Assembly (NCBI GenBank): GCA_035564115.1 | Contig: DATMTN010000012.1 | Span: 27,535-91,534, forward strand | Length of the DNA: 64,000 bases | From: JACMPA01 sp035564115 | GTDB taxonomy: Bacteria; Patescibacteriota; Saccharimonadia; Saccharimonadales; UBA4665 | Direction: 5' to 3' | Shown: in pieces, positions 31,203-39,244 of the stretch | Layout: each line of letters begins with the position of its first letter | Position numbering within the stretch: position 1 is the stretch's first letter | Notes under the pieces: model-generated | Databases searched by the model: none | Told to the model about the DNA's origin: nothing | What the model saw: the letters and a program-made list of their open reading frames with translations, nothing else | Made by a program: the position numbers and the translations under genes

Positions 31203-31752
31203 CGACCTCCAAGAGGTGCTAAAAGCGTATCTCCAGTCTTTCCCGACCGAGTCGTTTGAAGTGTTGGGTGGGCAACTTATGCGTGGTGATGTCATGAACA
31301 ATCGCCAGACACTGCCTGGGCACGTTACGGGATCGGCATTCGTGCTGTCGCCAGATAGAACGAAGCTGCTGCTAGTGAAGCACAAAGTGCTCCAGATGTG
31401 GTTTCAGCCCGGTGGCCACTGGGACCCGGGTGAGGCTGACCCGCTCGCCGCAGCCCAGCGTGAGGCCGAAGAAGAAACTGCCGTGACCGTCAAGACCTAT
31501 CTAGCGCTAGACCCGAGTAGCCCACTCGTACCAATGGACATTGACTCGCATGTCATCCCGGCGAATCCTCAAAAAGACGAACCGGAGCACTGGCATCACG
31601 ACTTCCGCTACGTGTTTGTGGCTGCAAATGAAGACTTTGTGCGCCAAGAAACAGAGGTGGATGACATCGGCTGGTTTGCGCTCGACACGCCGCAGTGCCA
31701 AGCACTGGGTATTCTAGCGAAGCTCCAGGCGCGTGACCTCGTAAAATATTGA
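31192..31752 (+). CDS. NUDIX hydrolase 2
   Basis: About 186 aa with a TTG start at 31192. The Nudix box is GGHWDPGEADPLAAAQREA then EEETAV. HVTGSAFVLSPDRTKLLLVK precedes it, as in the branch of larger NUDIX proteins with a HWHHDFRYVFV segment. No ATG with an RBS lies between the previous stop and the domain. TTG at 31192 overlaps the preceding gene by 11 nt and would give a complete N-terminal helix; a later ATG (31279 or 31294) is possible. Second of three NUDIX genes in a row. Confidence 0.8.
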   Translation: MNANDLQEVLKAYLQSFPTESFEVLGGQLMRGDVMNNRQTLPGHVTGSAFVLSPDRTKLLLVKHKVLQMWFQPGGHWDPGEADPLAAAQREAEEETAVTVKTYLALDPSSPLVPMDIDSHVIPANPQKDEPEHWHHDFRYVFVAANEDFVRQETEVDDIGWFALDTPQCQALGILAKLQARDLVKY

Positions 31753-31761
31753 CATAAGTGG

Positions 31762-31767
31762 TATAAT
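31762..31767 (+). promoter_or_regulatory. -10 of NUDIX 3
   Basis: TATAAT about 32 nt before the ATG at 31800. TTGTAAGA (31788-31795), the half-site of the palindrome at 46049-46066, lies in the leader. Confidence 0.5.
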
Positions 31768-31799
31768 GTAGCTTGAGTTGTAAGAAATCTCACACTACT

Positions 31800-32201
31800 A
31801 TGGCCCTTATCAAAACCGCGCGTGCAATCCTGCTTAACCCTGAACGACAGGTCCTACTAGCGCGTCGTCCATGGACCAGCAAGAGTCGACCGGGCCAACT
31901 CGACTTTTTTGGTGGTCGGAGTAACGGCGGTGAGTCGTCGGTCCAGACTGCGATTCGCGAGACGCTGGAGGAGTCAGCGATTGATCTGACGGGCGCCAAA
32001 CTCGAACAGGTGTACCGGGTTATTGAGCGCGACGGTCCCAATCAGTATCTCCGGGAGTACTTCCGAGCAATCATACCGGAATTTCCGACTGCAACCTTAA
32101 CTGAGCATGTGAGTCAGCTTATTCTGCCCGGTTTGGTCGCCGTTGAGGAGCTATCATTTGCGCCACATCGCAACGCCCTCACGAACGCCCTGGGCGCATA
32201 G
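31800..32201 (+). CDS. NUDIX hydrolase 3
   Basis: 133 aa. ARAILLNPERQVLLARRPW at the N-terminus and a Nudix box FFGGRSNGGESSVQTAIRE then TLEESAIDL. The usual Gly at the end of the box is Ala and the preceding residue Ser, but the REx2EE metal site is kept. The start at 31800 is supported by alignment with the Nudix fold start and a TATAAT upstream; the short in-frame extension to 31773 is unlikely. Substrate unknown. Confidence 0.85.
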   Translation: MALIKTARAILLNPERQVLLARRPWTSKSRPGQLDFFGGRSNGGESSVQTAIRETLEESAIDLTGAKLEQVYRVIERDGPNQYLREYFRAIIPEFPTATLTEHVSQLILPGLVAVEELSFAPHRNALTNALGA

Positions 32202-32214
32202 CTGTTGCATCCCG

Positions 32215-32250
32215 TTACGCTTGTATTTACAATAGATACCATAAGCGTAA
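32215..32250 (+). promoter_or_regulatory. gap promoter enclosed by an 8-bp inverted repeat
   Basis: TTACGCTT (32215-32222) and AAGCGTAA (32243-32250) flank the -10 TACAAT (32228-32233). The same AAGCGTAA occurs before the pfkB-type gene (38045-38052). Confidence 0.5.
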
Positions 32251-32267
32251 TAAAAGGGTAACGACAG

Positions 32268-33308
32268 ATGAAAACACGGGTGGCTATAAATGGCTTTGGC
32301 CGAATTGGGCGTAACGCCTTCAAGATTACGTTCGCACGCACGGACTGCGAAATCGTCGCAATTAACGACTTAACAGATACCAAAACTCTAGCGTATCTGC
32401 TCAAGCACGATAGTAATTACGGCACGTACGACAAGGAAGTTAGTTTCGACGAAAAGGGCATTATTGTCGACGGCAAGCACATTGCCGTCCTGGCCGAGAG
32501 GGATCCAGCAGCCTTGCCCTGGGGCGAGCACAAAATCGACGTCGTCATCGAATCAACCGGTCGCTTCACTGACAAGGATAGTGCTAGCTTGCACATTCAG
32601 GCTGGTGCCCGCCGGGTAGTTATCTCTGGCCCGACTAAAAGTGACGGCGTGGACACTATCGTACTTGGTGCCAACGACGACAAGCTCGAGGGCGCAACCG
32701 AAGTCATTAGCAACGCCAGCTGTACAACCAACTCGCTCGGTGCAGTCATGGCTATCATGGACGCAGAGTTTGGCGTCGAGAAGTCGCTGCTCACCACCGT
32801 GCATAGCTACACTCAGAGTCAGATGCTCCAGGATGCCCCAGCCAAGGACCTGCGCGAAGGCCGTAACGCTGCCGAGAACATTGTGCCCACCACCACTGGT
32901 GCCGCCATTGCCGTCACCTTGACTCTGCCACAACTAAAGGACAAGTTCGACGGGCTGAGTATTCGTGTACCAACCCCGGTTGTTTCTATCAGTGACATCA
33001 CGCTGCTGCTCAAGCGCTCAACGAGTGTCGACGAGATTAACGCTGTCTTCAAGAAAGCTGCCAAGGATCCTTTCTATCAAGGTATCCTGGGTGTTTCCGA
33101 GGAACCACTAGTGAGCTCGGACTACATTGGTAACAGCCACTCCGGCACGGTTGACCTACTGCTCACGAAAGTCGTTGGTGGTAACCTGGCGAAGGTCATG
33201 GTCTGGTACGACAACGAATGGGGCTACAGCAACCGCTTAGTAGAAGTTGTCGCTGACACCGGCAAGCACTTGCACAAAAAGGAAGACCACGCCGGCCACC
33301 ACGAATAG
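32268..33308 (+). CDS. gap: Glyceraldehyde-3-phosphate dehydrogenase, type I
   Basis: 346 aa. NGFGRIGRNAFKI for NAD binding, active-site SNASCTTNSLGAVMAIMD, and WYDNEWGYSNRLVEV near the C-terminus. Asp in AINDLTDTKTLAYLLKHDS indicates NAD rather than NADP. It oxidises glyceraldehyde-3-phosphate in lower glycolysis. First gene of a run gap-rpiB-rpe-tktN-(membrane ORF)-tktC-(membrane protein)-fba with tight spacing. The promoter has an inverted repeat around the -10. The His-rich tail (HLHKKEDHAGHHE) is an unusual C-terminal extension. Confidence 0.96.
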   Translation: MKTRVAINGFGRIGRNAFKITFARTDCEIVAINDLTDTKTLAYLLKHDSNYGTYDKEVSFDEKGIIVDGKHIAVLAERDPAALPWGEHKIDVVIESTGRFTDKDSASLHIQAGARRVVISGPTKSDGVDTIVLGANDDKLEGATEVISNASCTTNSLGAVMAIMDAEFGVEKSLLTTVHSYTQSQMLQDAPAKDLREGRNAAENIVPTTTGAAIAVTLTLPQLKDKFDGLSIRVPTPVVSISDITLLLKRSTSVDEINAVFKKAAKDPFYQGILGVSEEPLVSSDYIGNSHSGTVDLLLTKVVGGNLAKVMVWYDNEWGYSNRLVEVVADTGKHLHKKEDHAGHHE

Positions 33309-33320
33309 GTCAGGGACAAT

Positions 33321-33767
33321 ATGAAGATTTACATTGGCGCTGATCATAACGGATTCGAGTTCAGACAGCAGGTGGCTGACTTCTTAGCTCGTTCCGGACA
33401 CGAAGTTGTGGACGAGGGTGACACTCAACTCGATCCGCAAGACGACTATCCGCAGTTTGCTGGTCGGACTGTCAACGCATTGCTGGCTGATGGTGACCCA
33501 GAGTCTCGGGCAGTGCTGATCTGTGGCAGCGGGCAGGGCATGTGTATCGCTGCCAACCGTTTTAAGGGTATTCGAGCGTGTGTATGTCTCGACGCCCATG
33601 AAGCGCGGGTAGCGCGCAATGATGACGATTGCAACGTCCTGTGCTTGCCAGCCCGCATGATGTCGGCCCAGGAGGCTGAGCCAATTATTAGCGCCTGGCT
33701 CCGCACGCCTTTCGCAGGTGCTGACAGATTTAAGCGTAGAATAAAAGAGTTAGACGAGTTGAACTAA
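33321..33767 (+). CDS. rpiB: Ribose-5-phosphate isomerase B
   Basis: 148 aa, RpiB/LacAB fold. IYIGADHNGFEFRQQVADFL at the N-terminus, then the active-site loop LICGSGQGMCIAANRFKGIR with the catalytic Cys, and RNDDDCNVLCLPARMMS. Interconverts ribose-5-P and ribulose-5-P. 12 nt after gap, with CAGGGAC as RBS. Together with rpe and transketolase it covers most of the non-oxidative pentose phosphate route. Confidence 0.93.
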   Translation: MKIYIGADHNGFEFRQQVADFLARSGHEVVDEGDTQLDPQDDYPQFAGRTVNALLADGDPESRAVLICGSGQGMCIAANRFKGIRACVCLDAHEARVARNDDDCNVLCLPARMMSAQEAEPIISAWLRTPFAGADRFKRRIKELDELN

Positions 33768-33770
33768 GCC

Positions 33771-34412
33771 ATGCACAATGTGAGCATTTGCCCGACTATA
33801 ACCGCCGAAACGCCCGATGAGTATATGGAGCAGATGGAGCGTGTTGAGTCGTTTGCGACGCGTATCCATGTCGATCTGACAGATGGTGATTTCGCCCCGC
33901 ACAAGCTGGTGAACTTCGACCAAGTCTGGTGGCGCGGTAACCGTACCATCGACCTGCACGTTATGCACCGCTACCCAGTTGACCATGCCGAGATTATCTT
34001 AGCCATGGCACCACGACTTGTCATCGTGCATGCCGAAGCTGAGGGCAATTTAATGAACTTCATTGATCACCTTCATCGCCACGGTATTGAAGTCGGACTG
34101 GCATTGTTACAGCGGACTCGCATCGAAGATATTGCCCCGGCACTCGAAGCCATTGATCATTTGTTAATCTTCTCGGGTAATTTGGGTTACCAAGGTGGCA
34201 GCGAAGCTGATATGGATTTGCTCAGCAAAGTTAAAAAAGCTAAAGAGCTTAATCCACGTATCGAAGTCGGCTGGGATGGTGGTGTAAATGATCAGAACAT
34301 TCGTGAAATTGCCGAAGCTGGTGTTGACGTCATAAATGTCGGTGGGTTTATTCAGAAGTCCGAAAACCCGGCCAAAGCCTATGCTACACTAAAAGCATTA
34401 GCCCAATACTGA
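33771..34412 (+). CDS. rpe: Ribulose-phosphate 3-epimerase
   Basis: 213 aa TIM barrel. SICPTITAETPDEYMEQMER at the start, THVDLTDGDF-type metal segment (IHVDLTDGDFAP), DLHVMHRYPVDH, and the C-terminal VGWDGGVNDQNIREIAEAG and INVGGFI phosphate-binding part. The sequence departs somewhat from standard Rpe (for example DLHVMHRYP rather than DVHLM), so a related epimerase activity is possible. The position between rpiB and transketolase makes ribulose-5-P to xylulose-5-P epimerisation the best call. Confidence 0.88.
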   Translation: MHNVSICPTITAETPDEYMEQMERVESFATRIHVDLTDGDFAPHKLVNFDQVWWRGNRTIDLHVMHRYPVDHAEIILAMAPRLVIVHAEAEGNLMNFIDHLHRHGIEVGLALLQRTRIEDIAPALEAIDHLLIFSGNLGYQGGSEADMDLLSKVKKAKELNPRIEVGWDGGVNDQNIREIAEAGVDVINVGGFIQKSENPAKAYATLKALAQY

Positions 34413-34425
34413 GGTAACATCGAGC

Positions 34426-35283
34426 GTGGCACAGACTTATTCCCTAGATGCATTAGAACAAATCGCCGAGACTATCCGTGAGGATATTATTCGGATGCTC
34501 GAAGAAGCGGGTAGTGGGCACAGCGCCGGCCCGTTAGGCCTAGCCGACATCTTTACGGCTTTGTACTTTAGCGTGCTCAAGCACGACCCAAAGAACCCTG
34601 ACTGGAATGAGCGCGACATCCTGCTGCTCAGCAATGGCCACTGTGTGCCGGTACGCTATGCGGCCATGGCCGAAGCCGGCTACTTCCCGAAGAAAGAGCT
34701 AATGACGCTGCGTAAACTTGGTTCGCGCCTCCAGGGTCACCCGGAGCGTACCAAGTTGCCCGGACTCGAAAACACCAGTGGACCACTTGGCTCTGGCCTC
34801 AGCCAAGCGTGCGGGATGGCCCTGGCCTTGCGCATGAACAAACAGCCACACCGTAACGTGTACGTAGTAATGGGCGACGGCGAGCAGGATGAGGGCAATG
34901 TCTGGGAAGCGGCGATGCTGGCCGGAAAATACCGGCTCGACAACGTGATTGCCATCACCGACCGCAACAACATCCAGATTGACGGTTTTACCGAAGATGT
35001 CATGCCGCTGGAAGACTTCCGTGGCAAGTGGGAAGCCTTTGGCTGGCACGTCATCGAGATTGATGGCAATGATATCGAAGCCGTCATCGACGCCTGTGCT
35101 ATGGCCCGGGCTATCCATGAAAAACCGGTTATGATTGTGGCGCACACCATCCCAGGCAAGGGCGTTGACTTCATGGAGAATGATTTCCACTGGCATGGCA
35201 TGCCACCGAACCACGAACAAGCCAAAGAGGCACTCCACGAACTCCGCACCCTAAAGGGTAAGATCCGAGGTGAACATGAATAA
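34426..35283 (+). CDS. Transketolase, N-terminal (TPP-binding) subunit
   Basis: 285 aa, GTG start at 34426 after GAGGTAAC. The thiamine-diphosphate domain is complete: GSGHSAGPLGLADIFTALYF, GSGLSQACGMALALR, and the TPP motif VMGDGEQDEGNVWEAAMLA with DRNNIQIDG. It ends with a transketolase-type FHWHGMPPNHEQAKEALHEL. The pyrimidine and C-terminal domains are in a separate gene at 35557, so this is a split transketolase; a membrane ORF lies between them. Two-gene transketolases are known in archaea and some bacteria. Confidence 0.93.
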   Translation: MAQTYSLDALEQIAETIREDIIRMLEEAGSGHSAGPLGLADIFTALYFSVLKHDPKNPDWNERDILLLSNGHCVPVRYAAMAEAGYFPKKELMTLRKLGSRLQGHPERTKLPGLENTSGPLGSGLSQACGMALALRMNKQPHRNVYVVMGDGEQDEGNVWEAAMLAGKYRLDNVIAITDRNNIQIDGFTEDVMPLEDFRGKWEAFGWHVIEIDGNDIEAVIDACAMARAIHEKPVMIVAHTIPGKGVDFMENDFHWHGMPPNHEQAKEALHELRTLKGKIRGEHE

Positions 35284-35560
35284 ACGCCCACTTATTGCTG
35301 CACTAGCAGCCTTTACGATCGCTTTTTTTGCACCAATCTGGAGTGTGGCAATCGCCTTGTCGGGAACGAATAGCGACACGCAGCAATACGGCGGAATACA
35401 GACTGCTGTGATGGGGGTTTTTAATCTTCTGTTCGTTATCCCATCACTAGTATTCTTACTTATTGGGCGCAAGAAACAGTCGTTTTATACCGTAAGTATC
35501 GCATTGTCTATATGTAGTATTGCGGCAATGTGTGTATGGGCGTTTGGAGCATCATCATGA
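35276..35560 (+). CDS. Small membrane protein between the transketolase halves
   Basis: 94 aa with three predicted helices: LIAALAAFTIAFFAPIWSVA, MGVFNLLFVIPSLVFLLIG and FYTVSIALSICSIAAMCVW. It starts 8 nt inside the end of the N-terminal transketolase gene and its stop overlaps the start of the C-terminal one by ATGA, so it is translationally coupled on both sides. No family recognised. Either a cryptic linker ORF or a true membrane partner. GTG at 35270 is an alternative start. Confidence 0.6.
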   Translation: MNKRPLIAALAAFTIAFFAPIWSVAIALSGTNSDTQQYGGIQTAVMGVFNLLFVIPSLVFLLIGRKKQSFYTVSIALSICSIAAMCVWAFGASS

Positions 35561-36531
35561 GTGATTTGCATCTGAAAGATATTGCTAAAAAGCTCGAGGC
35601 GGAGCCGATTCGTAAGGGGTTTGGGCGTGGGCTTAAGAAGGCTGGTGAGCTCGACGTGAATGTCGTGGCGGCCTGTGCTGACCTGACTGATTCGACGCAG
35701 ATTAGTATGTTCAAAGAAGAATTCCCTGATCGGTTCATTGAGATCGGCGTGGCCGAGCAGAACCTCGTTACTGTAGGCTCGGGCCTAGCGGCCATGGGCA
35801 AGATACCATTTGTCAGCAGTTACGCTGCCTTCATGCCAGGTCGCTGCTGGGAGCAGATTCGCACCACGATCTGCCTGAATGACCAGCCGGTCAAATTGGT
35901 CGGTTCACATGCTGGTGTATCGGTCGGCCCCGATGGTGCCACGCACCAGATGCTCGAGGATGTTGCCCTAATGCGTGCCCTGCCAAACATGGTGGTACTC
36001 GCCCCATGCGACAGCGTGGAAGCCGAGAAAATGACGCTCGCCATGGCTCGTGACAAGCGTCCAAACTATGTACGTCTGGCCCGCGAAGCGACACCGATTA
36101 TCACCACCGACAAAACACCGTTTGAAATCGGCAAGGCCTATGTCTACGAGCAGGGCTCAGATGTCACCATCATTGCCACCGGTACTATGACCTACCAGGC
36201 ACTGCTGGCTGCCGAACAGCTCTACAAGGACGGCATCGAGGCCGAGGTAGTGCACGTGCCGACCATCAAGCCACTGGACGAAGCCACGATTCTGAAGAGC
36301 GTCAAAAAGACTGGCGCGGTGGTGACAGCCGAAGAAGGTCAGATTACTGGCGGTCTCGGCGGTGCAATTGCCGAACTACTGAGCGAAAACCACCCGGTGC
36401 CTCTTAAACGTGTCGGGATGATGAACCGCTTCGGTGAGTCTGGCGAGCCAAATGAGCTTCTCGAACATTTCGGCCTCGATGCGAAGCATATTCGTCTGGC
36501 GGCTCATCATGTCGTAGAAAAGAAGAAATAA
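35557..36531 (+). CDS. Transketolase, C-terminal subunit
   Basis: 324 aa containing the pyrimidine-binding and C-terminal transketolase domains. FIEIGVAEQNLVTVGSGLAA holds the TPP-activating Glu, SSYAAFMPGRCWEQIRTTIC and GATHQMLEDVALMRALPNM continue the Pyr domain, and VVTAEEGQITGGLGGAIAEL is the C-terminal domain. Works with the 34426 product to exchange two-carbon units in the pentose phosphate route. ATG at 35557 overlaps the preceding membrane ORF stop. Confidence 0.93.
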   Translation: MSDLHLKDIAKKLEAEPIRKGFGRGLKKAGELDVNVVAACADLTDSTQISMFKEEFPDRFIEIGVAEQNLVTVGSGLAAMGKIPFVSSYAAFMPGRCWEQIRTTICLNDQPVKLVGSHAGVSVGPDGATHQMLEDVALMRALPNMVVLAPCDSVEAEKMTLAMARDKRPNYVRLAREATPIITTDKTPFEIGKAYVYEQGSDVTIIATGTMTYQALLAAEQLYKDGIEAEVVHVPTIKPLDEATILKSVKKTGAVVTAEEGQITGGLGGAIAELLSENHPVPLKRVGMMNRFGESGEPNELLEHFGLDAKHIRLAAHHVVEKKK

Positions 36532-36534
36532 CGC

Positions 36535-37110
36535 ATGCCAAAGTCAAAACAAACAGCCCAACCGAAACAGTACTTCACGAATATTTCACGCAAGCTGGTG
36601 TATAGCTGCTTGGCTGCGTTCGCACTCATCGCCCTCGCACTGTTTTTGTGCGTACCGCACTACAAGCCGTTGAAGCTCGCCAGTACCCAGCAGATCATGG
36701 ATGCACATCGAGACATCATTCATGCATATTTTGTCAGTGAAACTACCTGTGTCAACGATACAGTCGACAAAGCCACCCGGGTAAAAACCTTCAACAAGTA
36801 TTTTGCAGTCAACCAATACGCCAATCGAGCCGTCATGCGCGGCTGTCACGATGTTGATACGCTCCTTGCAAAGGACGACAGCGGCAAGTGGCAGCCAGTC
36901 GACATCGTCGTGGAGCTGGACGGTGGTCTGCCGGATAGCATTAATAATGCGTGTTTAACGCGAGACATCATCAAACACAATAATCTTGGTTTTTCTGATC
37001 CCGGCGTTATGGCCACGCAAGTTCCAAGGTATCAAAGAGTCTGCGAACGTTTAGCAAAACAGAGCTATGTTGAGGTACACTGGAACCAAAGTATGCAATT
37101 TCATTTCTAG
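36535..37110 (+). CDS. Membrane-anchored extracytoplasmic protein, unknown
   Basis: 191 aa. A basic N-terminus and one helix (LVYSCLAAFALIALALFLCV, about 21-40) anchor an external domain with four cysteines (ETTCVND, MRGCHDVD, NACLTRD, YQRVCERL), enough for two disulfides. No family recognised. It lies 3 nt after the transketolase C-terminal gene and 11 nt before fba, so it is part of the carbon-metabolism operon although its product is external. Confidence 0.7.
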   Translation: MPKSKQTAQPKQYFTNISRKLVYSCLAAFALIALALFLCVPHYKPLKLASTQQIMDAHRDIIHAYFVSETTCVNDTVDKATRVKTFNKYFAVNQYANRAVMRGCHDVDTLLAKDDSGKWQPVDIVVELDGGLPDSINNACLTRDIIKHNNLGFSDPGVMATQVPRYQRVCERLAKQSYVEVHWNQSMQFHF

Positions 37111-37121
37111 GGAGGGCGAGA

Positions 37122-38036
37122 ATGGCACTATCATTACAGGAAATTCGGGATAACTGTGCAAAGGCACGAGCCAGCATGGCACGGGCGCGCGCCGAAAAGT
37201 GGGCCTTTGGTGCCTTCAACCTTGACGACGAGCCAACACTGAAGGCGGTGGCACTGGCGGCGCAGAAGCTCAAGGCACCGATCCTGGTCGAAGTCAGCCA
37301 GGGTGAAGTCGATACGATCGGCCTCGACAATGTTCGTGACATGGTCGACAACTTCAAGCGTGACTACGATTTGGAGATGTACATCAACCTCGATCACAGT
37401 CCGAGCATTGAGGCTGCCAAGAAGGGCATCGACGCCGGTTTCGAGTTCATTCATATTGATGTTTCTCAGGCTAACCACGACGCGTCGGACGAAGACATCA
37501 TCAATGCCACCCGCGAAATTGTCGAGTACGCTAAATTTACCGGTGCGCTGGTCGAAAGCGAACCACACTATTTCGGTGGCAGCTCCAATGTTCACACCGA
37601 AGACATTAACTACGACGAGATAAAGAAGACTTTTAGCACACCAGAAGGCGCGAAGCACTTTGCTGAAGCTACTGGTATCGATACGTTTGCGGCGGCGATC
37701 GGCAATCTGCACGGGAAATACCCTGTGCCAAAAGTGCTCGATTTAGACCTCCTCCAAAAAATCCGTGATGCAATTCAATGTAACATCAGCCTGCATGGTG
37801 GTAGCGACACACCAGGGCACTATTTTGCGAGTGCGGTGCAAATCGGCGTGACGAAGATTAACATCAACAGTGACATGCGCTACGCCTACCGGAAGGCGCT
37901 TGAGAAAGTCATGGCGGATGAGCCCGGCGAATATTCGATTGCTAAACTGATCGAGAAAGCCGTAGTGCCAGAAGTTCAGAAGGTTATTGAAGCCAAACTA
38001 GCAGATTTCAACTCGAGTGGTAAAGCTCAAGTTTAA
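37122..38036 (+). CDS. fba: Class II fructose-bisphosphate aldolase
   Basis: 304 aa Zn aldolase of the class II fold. WAFGAFNLDDEPTLKAVALA at the N-terminus, INLDHSPSIEAAKKGIDAGF with the catalytic Asp and metal His, ALVESEPHYFGGSS, IGNLHGKYP, and the phosphate-binding LHGGSDTPGHYF and KININSD. Some active-site contexts are unusual (NLDHSPS rather than HLDHG), so tagatose-bisphosphate aldolase or a related activity is possible. Strong RBS GGGAGGG. Last gene of the gap operon; a PfkB-type kinase follows after 59 nt. Confidence 0.9.
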   Translation: MALSLQEIRDNCAKARASMARARAEKWAFGAFNLDDEPTLKAVALAAQKLKAPILVEVSQGEVDTIGLDNVRDMVDNFKRDYDLEMYINLDHSPSIEAAKKGIDAGFEFIHIDVSQANHDASDEDIINATREIVEYAKFTGALVESEPHYFGGSSNVHTEDINYDEIKKTFSTPEGAKHFAEATGIDTFAAAIGNLHGKYPVPKVLDLDLLQKIRDAIQCNISLHGGSDTPGHYFASAVQIGVTKININSDMRYAYRKALEKVMADEPGEYSIAKLIEKAVVPEVQKVIEAKLADFNSSGKAQV

Positions 38037-38044
38037 CTTGCGTC

Positions 38045-38067
38045 AAGCGTAACCGCTATGGCACAAT
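38045..38067 (+). promoter_or_regulatory. Promoter region of the PfkB-family gene
   Basis: AAGCGTAAC (38045-38053), the complement of the GTTACGCTT at the gap promoter, followed by a CACAAT -10-like hexamer (38062-38067). Confidence 0.4.
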
Positions 38068-38095
38068 AAAGAAAATAGCATTAGAAAGTGGTGGG

Positions 38096-39103
38096 ATGAG
38101 CGACAGTACACAATTTGACGTCATGAGTATCGGTGACATTGTGACCGATGATTTTATTAAGCTGATCAACGAGGACGCGCACACCTACGAGAACGATCAC
38201 GGTAAGTGGCTGGCGATGCAGTTTGGCACCAAACTGCCGTTTGACCACCGGGAAGTGCTTGAGGCTGTCGGGAATGCCTCCAATGCCGCTGTCGCTTTTG
38301 CGCGGCTGGGTCTGAAGACTTCCTTTGCTACCAATGTCGGTGGTGACTCCTATGGCCGCGATATGATTAATACCCTCGGCAAGAACGGTGTTGACCACCG
38401 CTTCGTCACTATCAACCCCGGCAAGATTAGCAACTACCACTTCGTACTGTGGTACAAGGACGAGCGGACGATCCTGATCAAGCATGAAAACTACGATTAC
38501 CACTGGCCGCACATCAAGCAGACTGAAGTGCCAAAGTGGGTCTACTTTAGCTCGATCTCTGACCACGCCATCGAGTACCACGATGAGGTGGCTGATTGGC
38601 TCGACAAAAATCCAAGCGTCAAACTGGCCTTCCAGCCGGGTACCTTCCAGATGGCTGCCGGCACCGAACGGTTGAAGCGCATCTACCAGCGCAGCGAGAT
38701 TATTTTCCTGAACCGTGAGGAAGCCGTGTTTGTGACCGGTGGTAGTTACGATAACCTACACGACTTGCTGGACCGACTGCACGGTTTGGGCGCTAAAATC
38801 GCTGTCATTACCGACGGTCCTGATGGCGCGTACGCTTCCGACGGTCAGCAGCGCCTGAAGATGCCTCTTTACCCTGACCCCGCACCACCGTACGAGCGCA
38901 CCGGCGCCGGTGACGCTTTCGCTTCTACATTTGTGGCAGCGCTGGCCAAGGGCAACACCCTCGAAGGTGCACTGCAGTGGGCACCAATCAACTCGATGAG
39001 TGTCGTCCAAAAAGTCGGTGCTCAGAACGGCCTCTTAACCGAAGAAGAGCTGAACGAGTGGCTGCGTAAGGCACCCGACTGGTACAAAGCGACCAGTTTC
39101 TAA
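38096..39103 (+). CDS. PfkB-family sugar kinase
   Basis: 335 aa ribokinase-fold kinase. VGNASNAAVAFARLGLKTSF and VGGDSYGRDMINTLGKNGVD in the N-terminal half, FLNREEAVFVTGG for the sugar site, VITDGPDGAYASDG, and the anion-hole/catalytic Asp motif ERTGAGDAFASTFVAALAKG. Carries an atypical insertion DYHWPHIKQTE. Directly downstream of fba in a cluster with no classical phosphofructokinase, so phosphorylation of fructose-6-P is an attractive guess, but ribokinase, adenosine kinase or another sugar kinase activity is equally compatible with sequence. A terminator closes the unit. Confidence 0.87.
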   Translation: MSDSTQFDVMSIGDIVTDDFIKLINEDAHTYENDHGKWLAMQFGTKLPFDHREVLEAVGNASNAAVAFARLGLKTSFATNVGGDSYGRDMINTLGKNGVDHRFVTINPGKISNYHFVLWYKDERTILIKHENYDYHWPHIKQTEVPKWVYFSSISDHAIEYHDEVADWLDKNPSVKLAFQPGTFQMAAGTERLKRIYQRSEIIFLNREEAVFVTGGSYDNLHDLLDRLHGLGAKIAVITDGPDGAYASDGQQRLKMPLYPDPAPPYERTGAGDAFASTFVAALAKGNTLEGALQWAPINSMSVVQKVGAQNGLLTEEELNEWLRKAPDWYKATSF

Positions 39104-39126
39104 TACTTCTCACGACCTCTGTAACT

Positions 39127-39163
39127 ACACCCTTGGGCGGTCCGTCCTCCGAAGGGTGTTTTT
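39127..39163 (+). terminator. Terminator after the PfkB-family gene
   Basis: ACACCCTT and AAGGGTGT with an inner GGGCGG / CCGTCC pairing and a run of five T. Closes the carbon-metabolism cluster. Confidence 0.85.
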
Positions 39164-39227
39164 GCTAGTAGCGGGGTAATAGTATCGGATGGCTAGTTAT
39201 ATCTGTTGTATACCTTTCCGCTTCTGT

Positions 39228-39233
39228 TAAAAT
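39228..39233 (+). promoter_or_regulatory. Extended -10 of the 39245 gene
   Basis: TGT-TAAAAT, 11 nt before the ATG at 39245. Confidence 0.5.
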
Positions 39234-39244
39234 AAAGCATAACT

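Noticed and set aside
31749..31767. TTGACA followed by TATAAT as a promoter
   Set aside because: The spacing is only 7 nt, far too short for a -35/-10 pair; only the TATAAT is kept.
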